Source: Sphingomonas adhaesiva (GTDB lineage: Bacteria; Pseudomonadota; Alphaproteobacteria; Sphingomonadales; Sphingomonadaceae). From it: a stretch of 64,000 nt of DNA. The notes beneath the pieces are model-generated. The model saw only the letters and a list, made by a program, of their open reading frames with translations, searched no databases and was not told the origin of the DNA. Position numbers and translations under genes: made by a program. The DNA is taken from assembly GCF_036946125.1 (NCBI RefSeq), contig NZ_JAQIJT010000002.1, forward strand, positions 775,001 through 839,000. Reading direction: 5' to 3'. Shown here one piece after another: positions 9,913-18,354 of the stretch (positions are counted from its first letter, which is position 1; the number at the start of each line of letters is the position of its first letter).

Positions 9913-9994
9913 GCCGCGGGCTCGATGACCGGCAAATCCGTCCTTTTCCGCTACTGACATCTGCGTTAGCATGCCGGCGGGAAGAGGAGATCGC

Positions 9995-11467
9995 ATGACC
10001 GATCACGTCGATGTCGTCATCGTGGGCGCCGGGCTGTCCGGCATCGGCGCGGCCTGGCATTTGCAACAGCGCTGCCCGGACCGCCGCTACGTGATCCTGG
10101 AGGCGCGACAGGCGATGGGGGGAACGTGGGACCTGTTCCGCTATCCCGGCATCCGTTCCGACTCCGACATGCACACGCTGGGCTACAGCTTTCGTCCGTG
10201 GACCGCGGCCAAGTCGATCGCGGACGGCCCCTCCATCCGCGACTATATCGAGGAGACGGCGCGCGACGGCGGGATCGACCGGCATATCCGCTATGGCCAC
10301 AAGGTGGTCGCCGCGGCCTGGTCCACCGCCGAGGCGTGCTGGCGGGTCGAGGTGGCGCGCGACGACGGCACGCACAAGTCGATGACCTGCACGTGGCTGC
10401 ACATGTGCTCGGGCTATTACGATTACGAACAGGGACATGCGCCCGACTTCGCGGGGCAGGAGACGTTCGCGGGGCGGGTCGTCCACCCGCAATTCTGGCC
10501 GGAGGACATGGATTATGCCGGCAAGAAGGTGGTGGTGATCGGCAGCGGGGCGACCGCGGTCACGCTGGTGCCGTCGATGGCCAGGCAGGCGGAGCACGTC
10601 ACGATGCTCCAGCGCTCGCCGACCTATGTCGTATCGCGTCCGGCGCAGGACCGGCTGGCGAATTGGCTGCGCAGCAAGCTGCCCGCGAAGACCGCCTACG
10701 GCCTGACGCGGTGGAAGAACGTGACGATGGGCATGTTGTTCTACCGCATGACGCGCCGGAGGCCGGAAGCCACGAAGGAGCGGCTGATCGGGATGGTGCG
10801 CGAGCATCTGGGCCCCGACTACGACGTCGCGACGCATTTCACCCCGCGCTACAATCCGTGGGACCAGCGCCTGTGCCTGGTGCCGGACGCGGACCTGTTC
10901 GACACGATCAAGGCGGGCAAGGCCGATGTCATCACCGACACGATCGAGCGCTTCACCCCGCGCGGCATCCTGCTGACGTCGGGGCGCGAGCTGGAGGCGG
11001 ACATCATCGTCACCGCCACGGGGCTGAAGATGTCGCTGTTCGACCGTGTCCGGCTGACGCGCGACGGGGACGAGGTGCGGCTGGCCGACTCGCTGCAATA
11101 CAAGGGGATGATGTTCTCCGACGTGCCGAACCTCAGCTTCACCTTCGGCTACACCAATGCCTCGTGGACGCTGAAGGCGGATCTGGTGGCGATGTATATG
11201 TGCCGCGTGCTCAACACGCTGGCCAGGCGCGGCCTGCGACAGGCGACGCCGCGGATCGGGGCGGTCGGCGTGGCCGCGGAGCCGTTCGTCGACTTCACCT
11301 CCGGCTATATCCAGCGTGCGCTCGATCAACTGCCCAAGCAGGGCGATCGCAAGCCGTGGCGGCTCAATCAGAATTATGCGCTGGACGTGATGGCGCTGCG
11401 GTTCGGATCGGTCGACGACAGCATGGAATTCTCGAACCCCGCAGGGTCGCAGCGCCGCGCCGCCTGA
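9995..11467 (+). CDS. Flavin-containing (Baeyer-Villiger type) monooxygenase
   Basis: A 490-residue class B flavoprotein monooxygenase using FAD and NADPH in the cytoplasm. The FAD dinucleotide motif is near the N-terminus (VIVGAGLSGIGAAWHLQ). The Baeyer-Villiger fingerprint is recognisable as FAGRVVHPQFWPED, followed by the second nucleotide-binding motif VVVIGSGATAVTLV and then the conserved TATGLKM. FRYPGIRSDSDMHTLGYSF is the typical active-site lid region. Such enzymes oxidise ketones to esters or insert oxygen at soft nucleophiles; the substrate is not predictable. I preferred the ATG at 9995 because GAAGAGGAG lies just upstream, over an in-frame ATG 24 bases earlier. It appears to be a stand-alone gene. 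Confidence 0.93.
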   Translation: MTDHVDVVIVGAGLSGIGAAWHLQQRCPDRRYVILEARQAMGGTWDLFRYPGIRSDSDMHTLGYSFRPWTAAKSIADGPSIRDYIEETARDGGIDRHIRYGHKVVAAAWSTAEACWRVEVARDDGTHKSMTCTWLHMCSGYYDYEQGHAPDFAGQETFAGRVVHPQFWPEDMDYAGKKVVVIGSGATAVTLVPSMARQAEHVTMLQRSPTYVVSRPAQDRLANWLRSKLPAKTAYGLTRWKNVTMGMLFYRMTRRRPEATKERLIGMVREHLGPDYDVATHFTPRYNPWDQRLCLVPDADLFDTIKAGKADVITDTIERFTPRGILLTSGRELEADIIVTATGLKMSLFDRVRLTRDGDEVRLADSLQYKGMMFSDVPNLSFTFGYTNASWTLKADLVAMYMCRVLNTLARRGLRQATPRIGAVGVAAEPFVDFTSGYIQRALDQLPKQGDRKPWRLNQNYALDVMALRFGSVDDSMEFSNPAGSQRRAA

Positions 11468-11516
11468 TGGCGACCGCCGGGCCGCGTCGCGAAGCGGCCT
11501 GACCTATCGAGCATTT

Positions 11517-11574
11517 ACGGCCCGGTTGGGGGTGCGTCGCGGCGTTGGCCGCACGCGCCCTTGGCCGGGCCGTT
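11517..11574 (-). terminator. Imperfect GC-rich stem-loop downstream of the 17-residue ORF
   Basis: Arms ACGGCCCGG (11517-11525) and CCGGGCCGT (11566-11574) pair perfectly over 9 bp, with partial extension inward. The element sits just after the stop of the small minus-strand ORF and between it and the monooxygenase gene end. It could close a short transcript or terminate either side. There is no T-run, so this is a structural guess. Confidence 0.35.
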
Positions 11575-11586
11575 GATGCTACCCGG

Positions 11587-11640
11587 TTACCAGGGCTTGA
11601 TGTTCACGCCGGTCACGAGCGCGATGATGAACGCGAGCAT
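11587..11640 (-). CDS. Candidate 17-residue hydrophobic small protein
   Basis: ATG at 11640 to TAA at 11587 encodes MLAFIIALVTGVNIKPW. A good ribosome-binding site (GGGAGAAAG) lies 3 bases upstream. A promoter-like pair is correctly placed further upstream (TTGAGT, 17 bases, TAACTT at 11682-11710), and a palindrome (11662-11675) sits in between. The first eleven residues could form a short membrane segment. The region of about 320 bases between the monooxygenase and EAL genes holds nothing else that looks coding. I do not recognise a family. It might be a real small membrane peptide, a leader, or the coding part of a dual-function small RNA. Conservation in relatives would decide. Confidence 0.45.
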   Translation of the reverse strand: MLAFIIALVTGVNIKPW

Positions 11641-11661
11641 GGCTTTCTCCCTGTTTTTTTA

Positions 11662-11675
11662 GCCTCGATCGAGGC
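11662..11675. repeat. 14-bp perfect palindrome in 5' leader of the small ORF
   Basis: GCCTCGATCGAGGC is fully self-complementary. It falls just downstream of the predicted -10 at 11682-11687 on the minus strand and 21 bases before the start codon of the 17-residue ORF. It would be at or near the transcript's 5' end, and could be a protecting 5' hairpin or a repressor site. On the plus strand it is preceded by a T-run, which is the wrong order for a terminator. Confidence 0.4.
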
Positions 11676-11681
11676 AGGGGA

Positions 11682-11710
11682 AAGTTAACGTTGCATCCAC
11701 CATCACTCAA
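11682..11710 (-). promoter_or_regulatory. Predicted sigma70-type promoter for the 17-residue ORF
   Basis: On the minus strand, TTGAGT (11710-11705) and TAACTT (11687-11682) are separated by exactly 17 bases. They lie in one of the few AT-rich patches of the window. Predicted transcription would start near 11675, giving a leader of about 36 bases. The same patch probably also serves the divergent EAL gene. Confidence 0.4.
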
Positions 11711-11790
11711 TGTCGTTAACCATCTATTAACCGTGAAGCGTGTCCGATTTAAGCCAATCTTCAGGAATCCACCCTTATTCCGGGAACCCT

Positions 11791-13092
11791 ATGGCCTGCA
11801 TGACCCATGTCGCCGATGCCGGGCGCCTTCCGCGCCAGGCGATCGCGCATGTCGCGTTGCCGGGCGTGGCAAACCGGATCCGACTGCTGATCGCGATCAC
11901 GAACTATGCCGCGCTGCGTCGAGCGCTGGGTTGCGCGGCGTCGGCGACGCTGTCGGAGCGGCTGGCGCAGCGGATCGCGCTCGTGCTGCCCGAAGCCCAC
12001 ATAAGCCCGGCCGGTCGCGATCTGGTCGAGGTGACGTTCGACAGCCGCGACGGGGAGGCGCTGGCGACGGCGACCGCTGCCGTCACGGCCGCCTGCGAGG
12101 TCGCGTTTCCGGTGGCCGGTCTTGACGTCGCGGTTCGCGTGGTGATCGGCGGCGCGGCGGGCGCGGTGGATGGCGACGAAGTGAGCCTGAGCGAGGCCGC
12201 CGAGGCGGCGCTGGTGCGATCGGGGCGTGCGGAGAGCTTCTGCACCGGCGTGACCCCGCTCGACGAGGCGCAGCAGCTGGCCATCGAACTGGACCGGGCG
12301 ATCGCGTGCGACGAGCTGTTGCTGGTCTATCAGCCCAAGGTCCACGTTCGCCGGCAGGAGGTCACCAGCGTGGAGGCGCTGATCCGCTGGCAGCATCCCG
12401 ATCGCGGCATGGTGCTGCCGGGCGACTTCATCACGGCGGCGGAGCAGGCGCAGCGGATCGATCGCCTGACGCTCTGGACGATCGCGCGCGCGATCCGCGA
12501 TCAGCGGACCCTGCGCGAGCGCGGCCACGACCTGCGCGTGTTCATCAACATATCCGGCCAGTTGCTGGCGGACACGGGGTTCGCCAACGAGGTCTGCGCG
12601 CTGGTGCAGGCGGCGCCGGACACCAGCATCGGCTTCGAAGTGACCGAGACGTCGGTCATCCGCGACCCGGCCGGCGCGATCGCGAACCTGAACCGTTTCG
12701 ACGCGATCGGCATCCGCATCTCGATCGACGATTATGGTGCCGGTCTGTCGAGCCTGGCCTATCTGAAGCAGATGCCGGCGCGCGAGCTGAAGATCGACAA
12801 ATTGTTCGTGACCCAGCTGACCAGCTCGAACCGCGATCCGCTGATCGTGCGCTCGACCATCGACCTGGCGCACGCACTGGACATGGAAGTCGTGGCCGAG
12901 GGCGTGGAGACCGCGGCCGCGCTGGCACTGCTGAGCGTGATGGGCTGCGATCAGGTGCAGGGCTATTTCATCAGTCGGCCCATACCGCTCGATGGCCTGA
13001 TCGACTTTCTGGGCGACGAATCGCGGCGGCATGCCGCCCAGCACACGCGCACCTCCTTCCTGCGGCTGGCGAGCGCGTGGAAGCGCGCATGA
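11791..13092 (+). CDS. EAL-domain cyclic-di-GMP phosphodiesterase with degenerate N-terminal domain
   Basis: The EAL domain (about residues 165-420) carries the signature VEALIRWQ (Glu near residue 195). It also has the metal and catalytic residues in NIS, FEVTET, DDYGAG and KIDKLF, then EGVE and QGYFISRP. All the usual active-site positions appear intact, so it should hydrolyse c-di-GMP to pGpG in the cytoplasm. The N-terminal 150 residues contain strand/helix alternation like a GGDEF fold (IRLLIAITNYAALRRALG) but no GGDEF motif, so it is at most a degenerate regulatory domain. The ATG at 11791 was chosen, weakly supported by GGGAA; a GTG at 11740 is also possible. Its stop overlaps the start of the hybrid kinase gene (ATGA), indicating a co-translated signalling pair. 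Confidence 0.9.
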   Translation: MACMTHVADAGRLPRQAIAHVALPGVANRIRLLIAITNYAALRRALGCAASATLSERLAQRIALVLPEAHISPAGRDLVEVTFDSRDGEALATATAAVTAACEVAFPVAGLDVAVRVVIGGAAGAVDGDEVSLSEAAEAALVRSGRAESFCTGVTPLDEAQQLAIELDRAIACDELLLVYQPKVHVRRQEVTSVEALIRWQHPDRGMVLPGDFITAAEQAQRIDRLTLWTIARAIRDQRTLRERGHDLRVFINISGQLLADTGFANEVCALVQAAPDTSIGFEVTETSVIRDPAGAIANLNRFDAIGIRISIDDYGAGLSSLAYLKQMPARELKIDKLFVTQLTSSNRDPLIVRSTIDLAHALDMEVVAEGVETAAALALLSVMGCDQVQGYFISRPIPLDGLIDFLGDESRRHAAQHTRTSFLRLASAWKRA

Positions 13093-15464
13093 GGGCAGCC
13101 CTCGCGCTGCTGGCGGTTGTATCGGCGGTGCCCGCGGCGGCGGCGCCCGACACTTTCCAGGCGCGGATCGAGCAAGCCAAGACCGCGATGCTGGCGGCGC
13201 CGGAGCGCGCCATCGCGCTTGCCGAATCGGCGCGCCCGCAGGTGGCAAAGGCACCATCCGCGCCGGAGCGACTGGCCCGCCAGGCGACGATCGACTGGTT
13301 GATGGGGGAGGGCGCGATCCGTCTGGGGGATCCCCAGCGCGGGCTCGACCTGCTGCATCGCGCGCGGCGCGAGGTGGACGCGAGCCTGCCCGGCACCCAG
13401 CTGGAGGCGGATCTGTTGCTGTCGCTGGGCGGTGCGCTGACCGACACGGGCGACATCACCGAGGCGCTGGCCACCCTGCAGCGCGCCCACGTGCTGTTCC
13501 AGTCGCTGAACCAGCCCCGCAATCAGGCAAAGGCGCTGATCCTGATCGCGCTCCTGTACGACCGCGCGCGCGATCATGCCGGGGCATTGCGCTATTTCGA
13601 CCGCGCGTCCGGGGCGACGGGGACGGATCCGGGATTGTCGATGGCGATCCACAGCGGCCGCGGCGTCGCGCTGTGCGCGATGGGGCAGCATGCAGCGGCG
13701 GTCGACGAGTTCGCCAGGGCACTGACGATCGCGCGTGCGATGAAGAGCAATGTCGCCAGCGCGCAATTGCTTGCCAACATGGCCGACGCGCAGTTGCGGC
13801 TGGGTCAACCGGCAGCGGCGGAGCAGTCGGTGGAACGCGGGCTCGCCCTGGCGACCGATCCGGCGATGACGGTGATCCGCCAGGTCCTGATCGCGACGCG
13901 CGCCAACATCGCGTTGCGCCGCGGTGATGTCGGACAGGCGCGGTCGTTGATCGCGGCACGGTTCGACGGCGTCGACCTCCGGCGGACGCTCCTTGCCGAT
14001 CGCGATGCGCACGAGATCGCCTATCGCGTCTACATGGCGGCGCACGATGACGCGGCGGCCTTGCCGCACCTGATCGCGCTGAAGCGTCTGGACGACCAGG
14101 CGACGGAAATCGCGCGGTCCAACAGCGCGGCACTGGCATCGGCGCGGTTCGATTACGCCAATCAGGAACTTCGGATCGCCCAGCTCAAGGCGGACGATCT
14201 GTCGCGCACGGTCGCGTTCGAACGGTCCACCGCGCAGACGGAGCGTACGTTCTTCGTCCTGGCGGCGCTCGCGGCGCTGCTGGTGGTGTCGTTGCTGGCG
14301 GCAGGGCTGTTGCTGCTCCGCCGCAGCCGCGATGCGGTCCGCGCGGCCAATGACGGGCTGGAGGCGACGAACAGCGAGCTGGCCAAGGCGCTGCGGATCA
14401 AGACCGAGTTCCTCGCCACGACCAGCCATGAAATCCGGACGCCGCTGAACGGTATCCTGGGCATGACGCAGGTGATGATCGCCGATGCGACGCTGAACGA
14501 GGTGACGCGTGACCGCCTTTCGGTGGTGCACGGGGCCGGGGTGACGATGCGGGCGCTGGTCGACGACATTCTGGACGTCGCCAAGATCGAGACGGGCCGC
14601 ATGACCATAGAGATGGCGCCGATCGACCTGCGCACCGTCCTGCAGGAGGCGGCGCAGCTGTGGCGCGATCCCGCCGCGGCGAAGGGCCTGTCGTTCCGCG
14701 TCGTGATGGACGAGGTGCCCGGCTGGGTGCTGGGCGACGAGGCACGGTTGCGCCAGATCGTGTTCAACCTTTTGTCCAATGCGGTCAAATTCACCGGCGC
14801 TGGCCATGTCGCGCTGAGCGTCGCGACGTCCGCCGGGCGGCTGCGGCTGACCGTGGCGGACAGCGGCATCGGCATCGCGCCTGCCGCGCACGAGATGATC
14901 TTCGAATCGTTCCGACAGGCCGATGCCGGGACGACGCGCCGGTTCGGCGGCACCGGATTGGGGCTGGCGATCTGTCGAAGCCTGGCGCGGGCCATGGGGG
15001 GCGACGTGACGGTGCGCAGCGAAGAGGGCGGGGGTGCGACCTTCATGCTCGACCTGCCGCTGGTGCTCGCGGACGCTCCCGAAGCGATCGTCGCCGCGGC
15101 GCCGGTGGCGGTGCTGGTGGTGGAGGACAATCCGATCCGCCGCGCGATGTTCGCGTCGCTGCTCTCGCCGCTCGGCCGCGTCGCCTTCGCCGATCCGGCC
15201 GACGCAGCCGCCGATGCGGCACGCATCGCACCGGCGCGGGTGCTGCTCGACCACGGCGCGCATCCGTCGGTCGACGTGGCTGCACTGGTCGCCGCAGCCG
15301 GCCCGGCCCCGGTAATGGCGCTGCATGCGCGCGGCGATCACGGCGCCCACGCGCAACTAATTCGCGAAGGTGCCACGCAGGTGGTTGAAAAGCCCGTTGA
15401 AAAGAGTGAATTGGTACGCCTGGTCGGCGCCTTGTCTTCGCGACTTGCGCTGGCCGCGGCATAG
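13089..15464 (+). CDS. Hybrid sensor histidine kinase with periplasmic TPR-like sensor region
   Basis: 791 residues in this order: signal peptide (MRAALALLAVVSAVPAAAA); helical TPR-like repeats to about residue 380; one membrane segment (VLAALAALLVVSLLAAGLLL, about 390-410); coiled coil; HisKA with SHEIRTPLNG (His about 447); HATPase with N box RQIVFNLLSNAVKFT, DSGIGIA and GGTGLGLAI; and a receiver from about 672. The receiver keeps the acidic pair (VVEDNP), a phospho-acceptor Asp (VLLDHG, about 721) and the Lys (VVEKP). The usual Thr/Ser switch position reads ALHA, so signalling through it may be altered. The topology suggests that envelope signals are sensed through protein-protein contacts. 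ATGA overlap with the EAL gene and a receiver gene 54 bases downstream imply one phosphorelay/c-di-GMP unit. Confidence 0.92.
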   Translation: MRAALALLAVVSAVPAAAAPDTFQARIEQAKTAMLAAPERAIALAESARPQVAKAPSAPERLARQATIDWLMGEGAIRLGDPQRGLDLLHRARREVDASLPGTQLEADLLLSLGGALTDTGDITEALATLQRAHVLFQSLNQPRNQAKALILIALLYDRARDHAGALRYFDRASGATGTDPGLSMAIHSGRGVALCAMGQHAAAVDEFARALTIARAMKSNVASAQLLANMADAQLRLGQPAAAEQSVERGLALATDPAMTVIRQVLIATRANIALRRGDVGQARSLIAARFDGVDLRRTLLADRDAHEIAYRVYMAAHDDAAALPHLIALKRLDDQATEIARSNSAALASARFDYANQELRIAQLKADDLSRTVAFERSTAQTERTFFVLAALAALLVVSLLAAGLLLLRRSRDAVRAANDGLEATNSELAKALRIKTEFLATTSHEIRTPLNGILGMTQVMIADATLNEVTRDRLSVVHGAGVTMRALVDDILDVAKIETGRMTIEMAPIDLRTVLQEAAQLWRDPAAAKGLSFRVVMDEVPGWVLGDEARLRQIVFNLLSNAVKFTGAGHVALSVATSAGRLRLTVADSGIGIAPAAHEMIFESFRQADAGTTRRFGGTGLGLAICRSLARAMGGDVTVRSEEGGGATFMLDLPLVLADAPEAIVAAAPVAVLVVEDNPIRRAMFASLLSPLGRVAFADPADAAADAARIAPARVLLDHGAHPSVDVAALVAAAGPAPVMALHARGDHGAHAQLIREGATQVVEKPVEKSELVRLVGALSSRLALAAA

Positions 15465-15518
15465 GCCGATACGGGGGGCATCGTTTCGGCGCCGTTCTGA
15501 AGGGGGGGCAAGACCCGA

Positions 15519-15911
15519 ATGACGGCTATGAGCGTTCTGTTCATCGAGGATGACCGGATGAACCGGCGCGTCGTTCGCGACATGCTGGATGTCGCGGGCG
15601 CGTCGATGGTGGAGGCGGAAAGCGCGGAGATCGGGCTGGGGCTGATCGACGCCAACGACTTCGACGTGATCCTGGTCGACCTGCGGATGCCGGGCATGGA
15701 TGGGATCACCGCGATCCGCCATATCCGCGCCCGCCCCGACGCGAAGGCGCGATTGCCGATCATCGTCGTCACCGCGGATACGGCGGTCGATCTGCGCGAG
15801 CGATGCCTGCGGGCGGGCGCCGACGACATCATCTTCAAGCCGGTGGCGATGGATGCGCTGTTCGAGGCGATCGGCCGCGTGCTGGCCCATGACGGCGACG
15901 ACCTGCTTTAG
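15519..15911 (+). CDS. Single-domain response regulator (CheY-like receiver)
   Basis: A 130-residue receiver-only protein. Visible are the acidic pocket (LFIEDD), the phosphorylated Asp in VDLRMPGMDG (about residue 54), the switch Thr in IVVTAD and the conserved Lys in IFKPV. No output domain follows, so it is likely a phosphate shuttle or a protein-interaction regulator. GGGGGG lies 11-12 bases upstream of the ATG at 15519; an in-frame ATG three codons later is an alternative start. Immediate placement after the hybrid kinase makes it the probable partner. Confidence 0.93.
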   Translation: MTAMSVLFIEDDRMNRRVVRDMLDVAGASMVEAESAEIGLGLIDANDFDVILVDLRMPGMDGITAIRHIRARPDAKARLPIIVVTADTAVDLRERCLRAGADDIIFKPVAMDALFEAIGRVLAHDGDDLL

Positions 15912-15949
15912 GCAGGATCGGTACGCGTGCTGACGGCACGCGATCGCAT

Positions 15950-16786
15950 CTACGTTTTCGGGCGCAGCGCCGCGGCGAGGGAGGTCGTGCCGCTGCCGCG
16001 CCGCGCTGGTTTCGGCTGGTCCGGCGCCGGCGACCAGCCGGTCAGGAAGATCAGGTCGAAGCGTTCGGGCGTCCGGGCGTCCGCGTCGCCGCGCTCGGCA
16101 AAGGCAGCGGCGGCGCGGGCCAGCACGTCGCGGCGCAGCGGGTGGCGCTCCGTCAGCACGTTCGCCGCGCCCATGCCGCGCAGGTCGTCGAGCAGTCGAC
16201 CGAAGCCGGAGTAGCGGACGGTCAGCGTCTCCACATCGGCGACCGGCATCGCAAATCCCGCGCGCAGCATCAGGTCCCCCGCCGAGCGGACGTCGACCTG
16301 CGGGTGGAGGCGCGCGACCGGATGATCGCCCTCCGCCGCTCGCAGCACCGCGCGCAGCGTCGCCAGCGTGTTCGCCCCGGCGAACGCACCCAGGAAAAGG
16401 CCGTCCGGGCGCAGGACGCGCCGGACCAGCGTCAGCGCGCCGGGCAGATCGTTGACGGTGTCGAGCGTTCCCGCCGCGACGACGAGGTCGAACGACTGAT
16501 CCGCGAACGGCAGGTGATCCTCGTCCCCCTGAACCCCGCCGGCGGCTTGCGCGAAGGCGTATCCGGGGTCGAGCCGGGCTACCTTTGCGCCTGGCGGCGG
16601 GGTGAACGCGGCGTCGAAACACCCCAGATCGAGCACGTCGGTGAAGGTGCGGGTCACCACGGACAGGCGGTCGGCGATCCCGTCGAGCATCTGCGCGCGC
16701 AGAAAATCGTGCGTGGCGAAGGCGCGCGCGGCGCGATCACGGGCGCGGCGACGGGCGCTGGCGGAGAAGATGGCGGGGGCGGACAT
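15950..16786 (-). CDS. SAM-dependent methyltransferase, BioC/NDUFAF5-like
   Basis: A 278-residue class I methyltransferase. The N-terminus APAIFSASARRRARDRAARAF resembles the start of the NDUFAF5 (complex I assembly) group, where IFDR...RRRRDRAA is common. The SAM motif I is VLDLGCFDAAF, with an acidic residue ending strand 2 (VARLDPGYAF) and motif post-I around DEDHLPFADQSFDLVV. Motif I has Cys-Phe where Gly-x-Gly is usual, a deviation also common in this subgroup. It may hydroxylate or methylate a complex I subunit, or act on another small substrate. I chose the ATG at 16786, not one 39 bases further out, to fit homologue starts. It is divergent from comF. Confidence 0.82.
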   Translation of the reverse strand: MSAPAIFSASARRRARDRAARAFATHDFLRAQMLDGIADRLSVVTRTFTDVLDLGCFDAAFTPPPGAKVARLDPGYAFAQAAGGVQGDEDHLPFADQSFDLVVAAGTLDTVNDLPGALTLVRRVLRPDGLFLGAFAGANTLATLRAVLRAAEGDHPVARLHPQVDVRSAGDLMLRAGFAMPVADVETLTVRYSGFGRLLDDLRGMGAANVLTERHPLRRDVLARAAAAFAERGDADARTPERFDLIFLTGWSPAPDQPKPARRGSGTTSLAAALRPKT

Positions 16787-16834
16787 GACAGGCGCCGGCT
16801 TGTGCCCGCTTGAGGGCAGCGCCACAAGGTCGCG

Positions 16835-17554
16835 GTGCGCCTTTCCGCCCTCTTCGGCCCCGTGCTCGACCTCGCCCTGCCGCCGCGATGCCCGTCATGC
16901 GGGGCGATCGTGGTGGGGACCGACCGCTTCTGCATGCCGTGCTGGCAGTCGCTGCGCTTCATCGGGCCGCCGTGGTGCACCACGTGCCAGCGTCCGTTCG
17001 CGGTCGATCGGGGGCAGGGCGCGCAATGCGGCGCCTGTCACGCCGATCCGCCGCGCCACGACGGCATTCGTGCCGCGGTCGCTTATGGTGCGGTGTCGCG
17101 CGCGGTGGCGTTGCGGCTCAAATATCATCGACGCACCGCCTTTGCAGCGACGATGGCGCGCCTGATGGTGCGGCATCTGCCGGCGGACGCGAGCCTGCTG
17201 GTGCCGGTGCCGCTGCATCGGTGGCGGATCTGGACACGCGGGTACAATCAGGCGGCGTTGATCGGGGGGCATCTGGCGCGGTCGAGCGGGGTGCCGCAGC
17301 GGACCGACGTGCTGATCCGCACCCGCCGGACGCCGATCCTGCGCGGTCGCAGCGGCACGGAGCGGCGTCGTGCGGTAAAGGGCGCGTTCGCGGTGACGGA
17401 TGCGGCGGCGATCGCGGGGCAGCGGGTCGTGCTGGTGGACGATATCTACGCCAGCGGCGCGACCACCGACGCCTGTATCGCGGTCTTGCGTCGTGCCGGG
17501 GCGGCGCGCGTGACGGTGCTGGCATGGGCGCGCGTGTTGGACGACACGGATTGA
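16835..17554 (+). CDS. ComF family phosphoribosyltransferase-like protein
   Basis: A 239-residue protein starting at GTG 16835. A four-cysteine zinc-ribbon opens it (PPRCPSCGAIVV, FCMPCW, WCTTCQRPF, CGACHA), and a type I PRTase domain closes it with the PRPP loop VVLVDDIYASGATTDAC. LRLKYHRRTAFA and GYNQAALIG are standard ComF blocks. In naturally competent bacteria ComF helps internalised single-stranded DNA; elsewhere its role is unsettled. It is divergent from the methyltransferase gene and followed by the glutaredoxin gene after a 31-base gap. Confidence 0.93.
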   Translation: MRLSALFGPVLDLALPPRCPSCGAIVVGTDRFCMPCWQSLRFIGPPWCTTCQRPFAVDRGQGAQCGACHADPPRHDGIRAAVAYGAVSRAVALRLKYHRRTAFAATMARLMVRHLPADASLLVPVPLHRWRIWTRGYNQAALIGGHLARSSGVPQRTDVLIRTRRTPILRGRSGTERRRAVKGAFAVTDAAAIAGQRVVLVDDIYASGATTDACIAVLRRAGAARVTVLAWARVLDDTD

Positions 17555-17585
17555 CAGTGCCGGGGTGCGATCACACCTAGGCGGG

Positions 17586-17843
17586 ATGGCACAGGTAGAG
17601 ATCTATACGAAGGCGTTCTGTCCCTATTGCGCGCGGGCGATGAACCTGCTCGCGTCAAAGGGCGTGGACCCGGCCGAAACCGACATCACGATGGACAGCG
17701 GAAAGCGGCAGGAGATGATCCAGCGTGCGAACGGCCGCACCACCGTGCCGCAGATCTTCATCGACGGGACGCATGTCGGCGGCTCCGACGATCTCGCCGC
17801 GCTGGAGCGTGACGGCAAGCTGGACGCGATGCTGGCGGCGTGA
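17586..17843 (+). CDS. grxC: Glutaredoxin 3 (GrxC)
   Basis: 85 residues with the dithiol active site CPYC (Cys12 and Cys15), the cis-proline segment TTVPQIFIDG, and GGSDDLAALE for glutathione binding. It reduces protein disulfides with glutathione in the cytoplasm. The length and full motif set match GrxC. The stop overlaps the next gene's GTG start (GTGA), so it is coupled to the DUF1178 gene. Confidence 0.95.
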   Translation: MAQVEIYTKAFCPYCARAMNLLASKGVDPAETDITMDSGKRQEMIQRANGRTTVPQIFIDGTHVGGSDDLAALERDGKLDAMLAA

Positions 17844-18274
17844 TCGTCTTCGACCTGCGCTGTTCGGGCGGGCACGTGTTCGAGGCGTGGTTCGCCTCGT
17901 CCGGCGCGTTCGAGGACCAGCGCGAACGGCGGCTGGTCGCCTGCCCGGTGTGCGGCGACGACGATGTCGCGAAGGCGGTCATGGCACCCAATGTCGCCGT
18001 GAAGGGAAATCGGACGTCCGCTGCCTCATCGCTGCCCGAGGAGGCCAGGGCGCTGCTGGCGAAGGTCGCTGCGGCGCAGGCATCGGCCCTGGCGGATTCG
18101 CGTTGGGTGGGACGCGACTTCGCGAAGGAGGCGCGCGCGATGCACGACGGCGACGCGCCCCGGGCGTCGATCCATGGACAGGCGACGATCGACGAGGCGC
18201 GCGCGCTGGTCGACGATGGCGTGGCGATCGCACCGCTACTGGTGCCGGTAACGCCGCCGGACCGCCTGAATTGA
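17840..18274 (+). CDS. DUF1178 family protein
   Basis: 144 residues. The start MIVFDLRCSGGHVFEAWF, the cysteine pair ACPVCGD, the internal SLPEEARALL and the C-terminal EARALVDDGV...APLLVPVTP are the DUF1178 hallmarks. The Cys arrangement suggests a zinc ribbon. The function is unknown. In alphaproteobacteria it commonly follows grxC, as here, with a 4-base overlap that suggests co-expression and possibly a thiol- or metal-related role. Confidence 0.92.
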   Translation: MIVFDLRCSGGHVFEAWFASSGAFEDQRERRLVACPVCGDDDVAKAVMAPNVAVKGNRTSAASSLPEEARALLAKVAAAQASALADSRWVGRDFAKEARAMHDGDAPRASIHGQATIDEARALVDDGVAIAPLLVPVTPPDRLN

Positions 18275-18354
18275 GACGAAAACCGCCAGACGCTGGTCCG
18301 CGGCGGTACGTCACCCGCGATCAGGACAGGGACCGGCCTACGCCGGCCGGCGCG

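Noticed and set aside
5589..9935. A 1448-codon open frame on the minus strand across tamB copy 1
   Set aside because: It is antisense to an evident TamB gene and consists of low-complexity Arg/Ala/Gly/His-rich sequence. Such frames arise because stop codons are rare in the mirror frames of high-GC coding DNA. No ribosome-binding site or family motif is visible.
11651..11675. T-run plus palindrome read as a plus-strand terminator
   Set aside because: The T-run precedes the palindrome on the plus strand, and on the minus strand the palindrome is followed by A residues. Neither order makes an intrinsic terminator.
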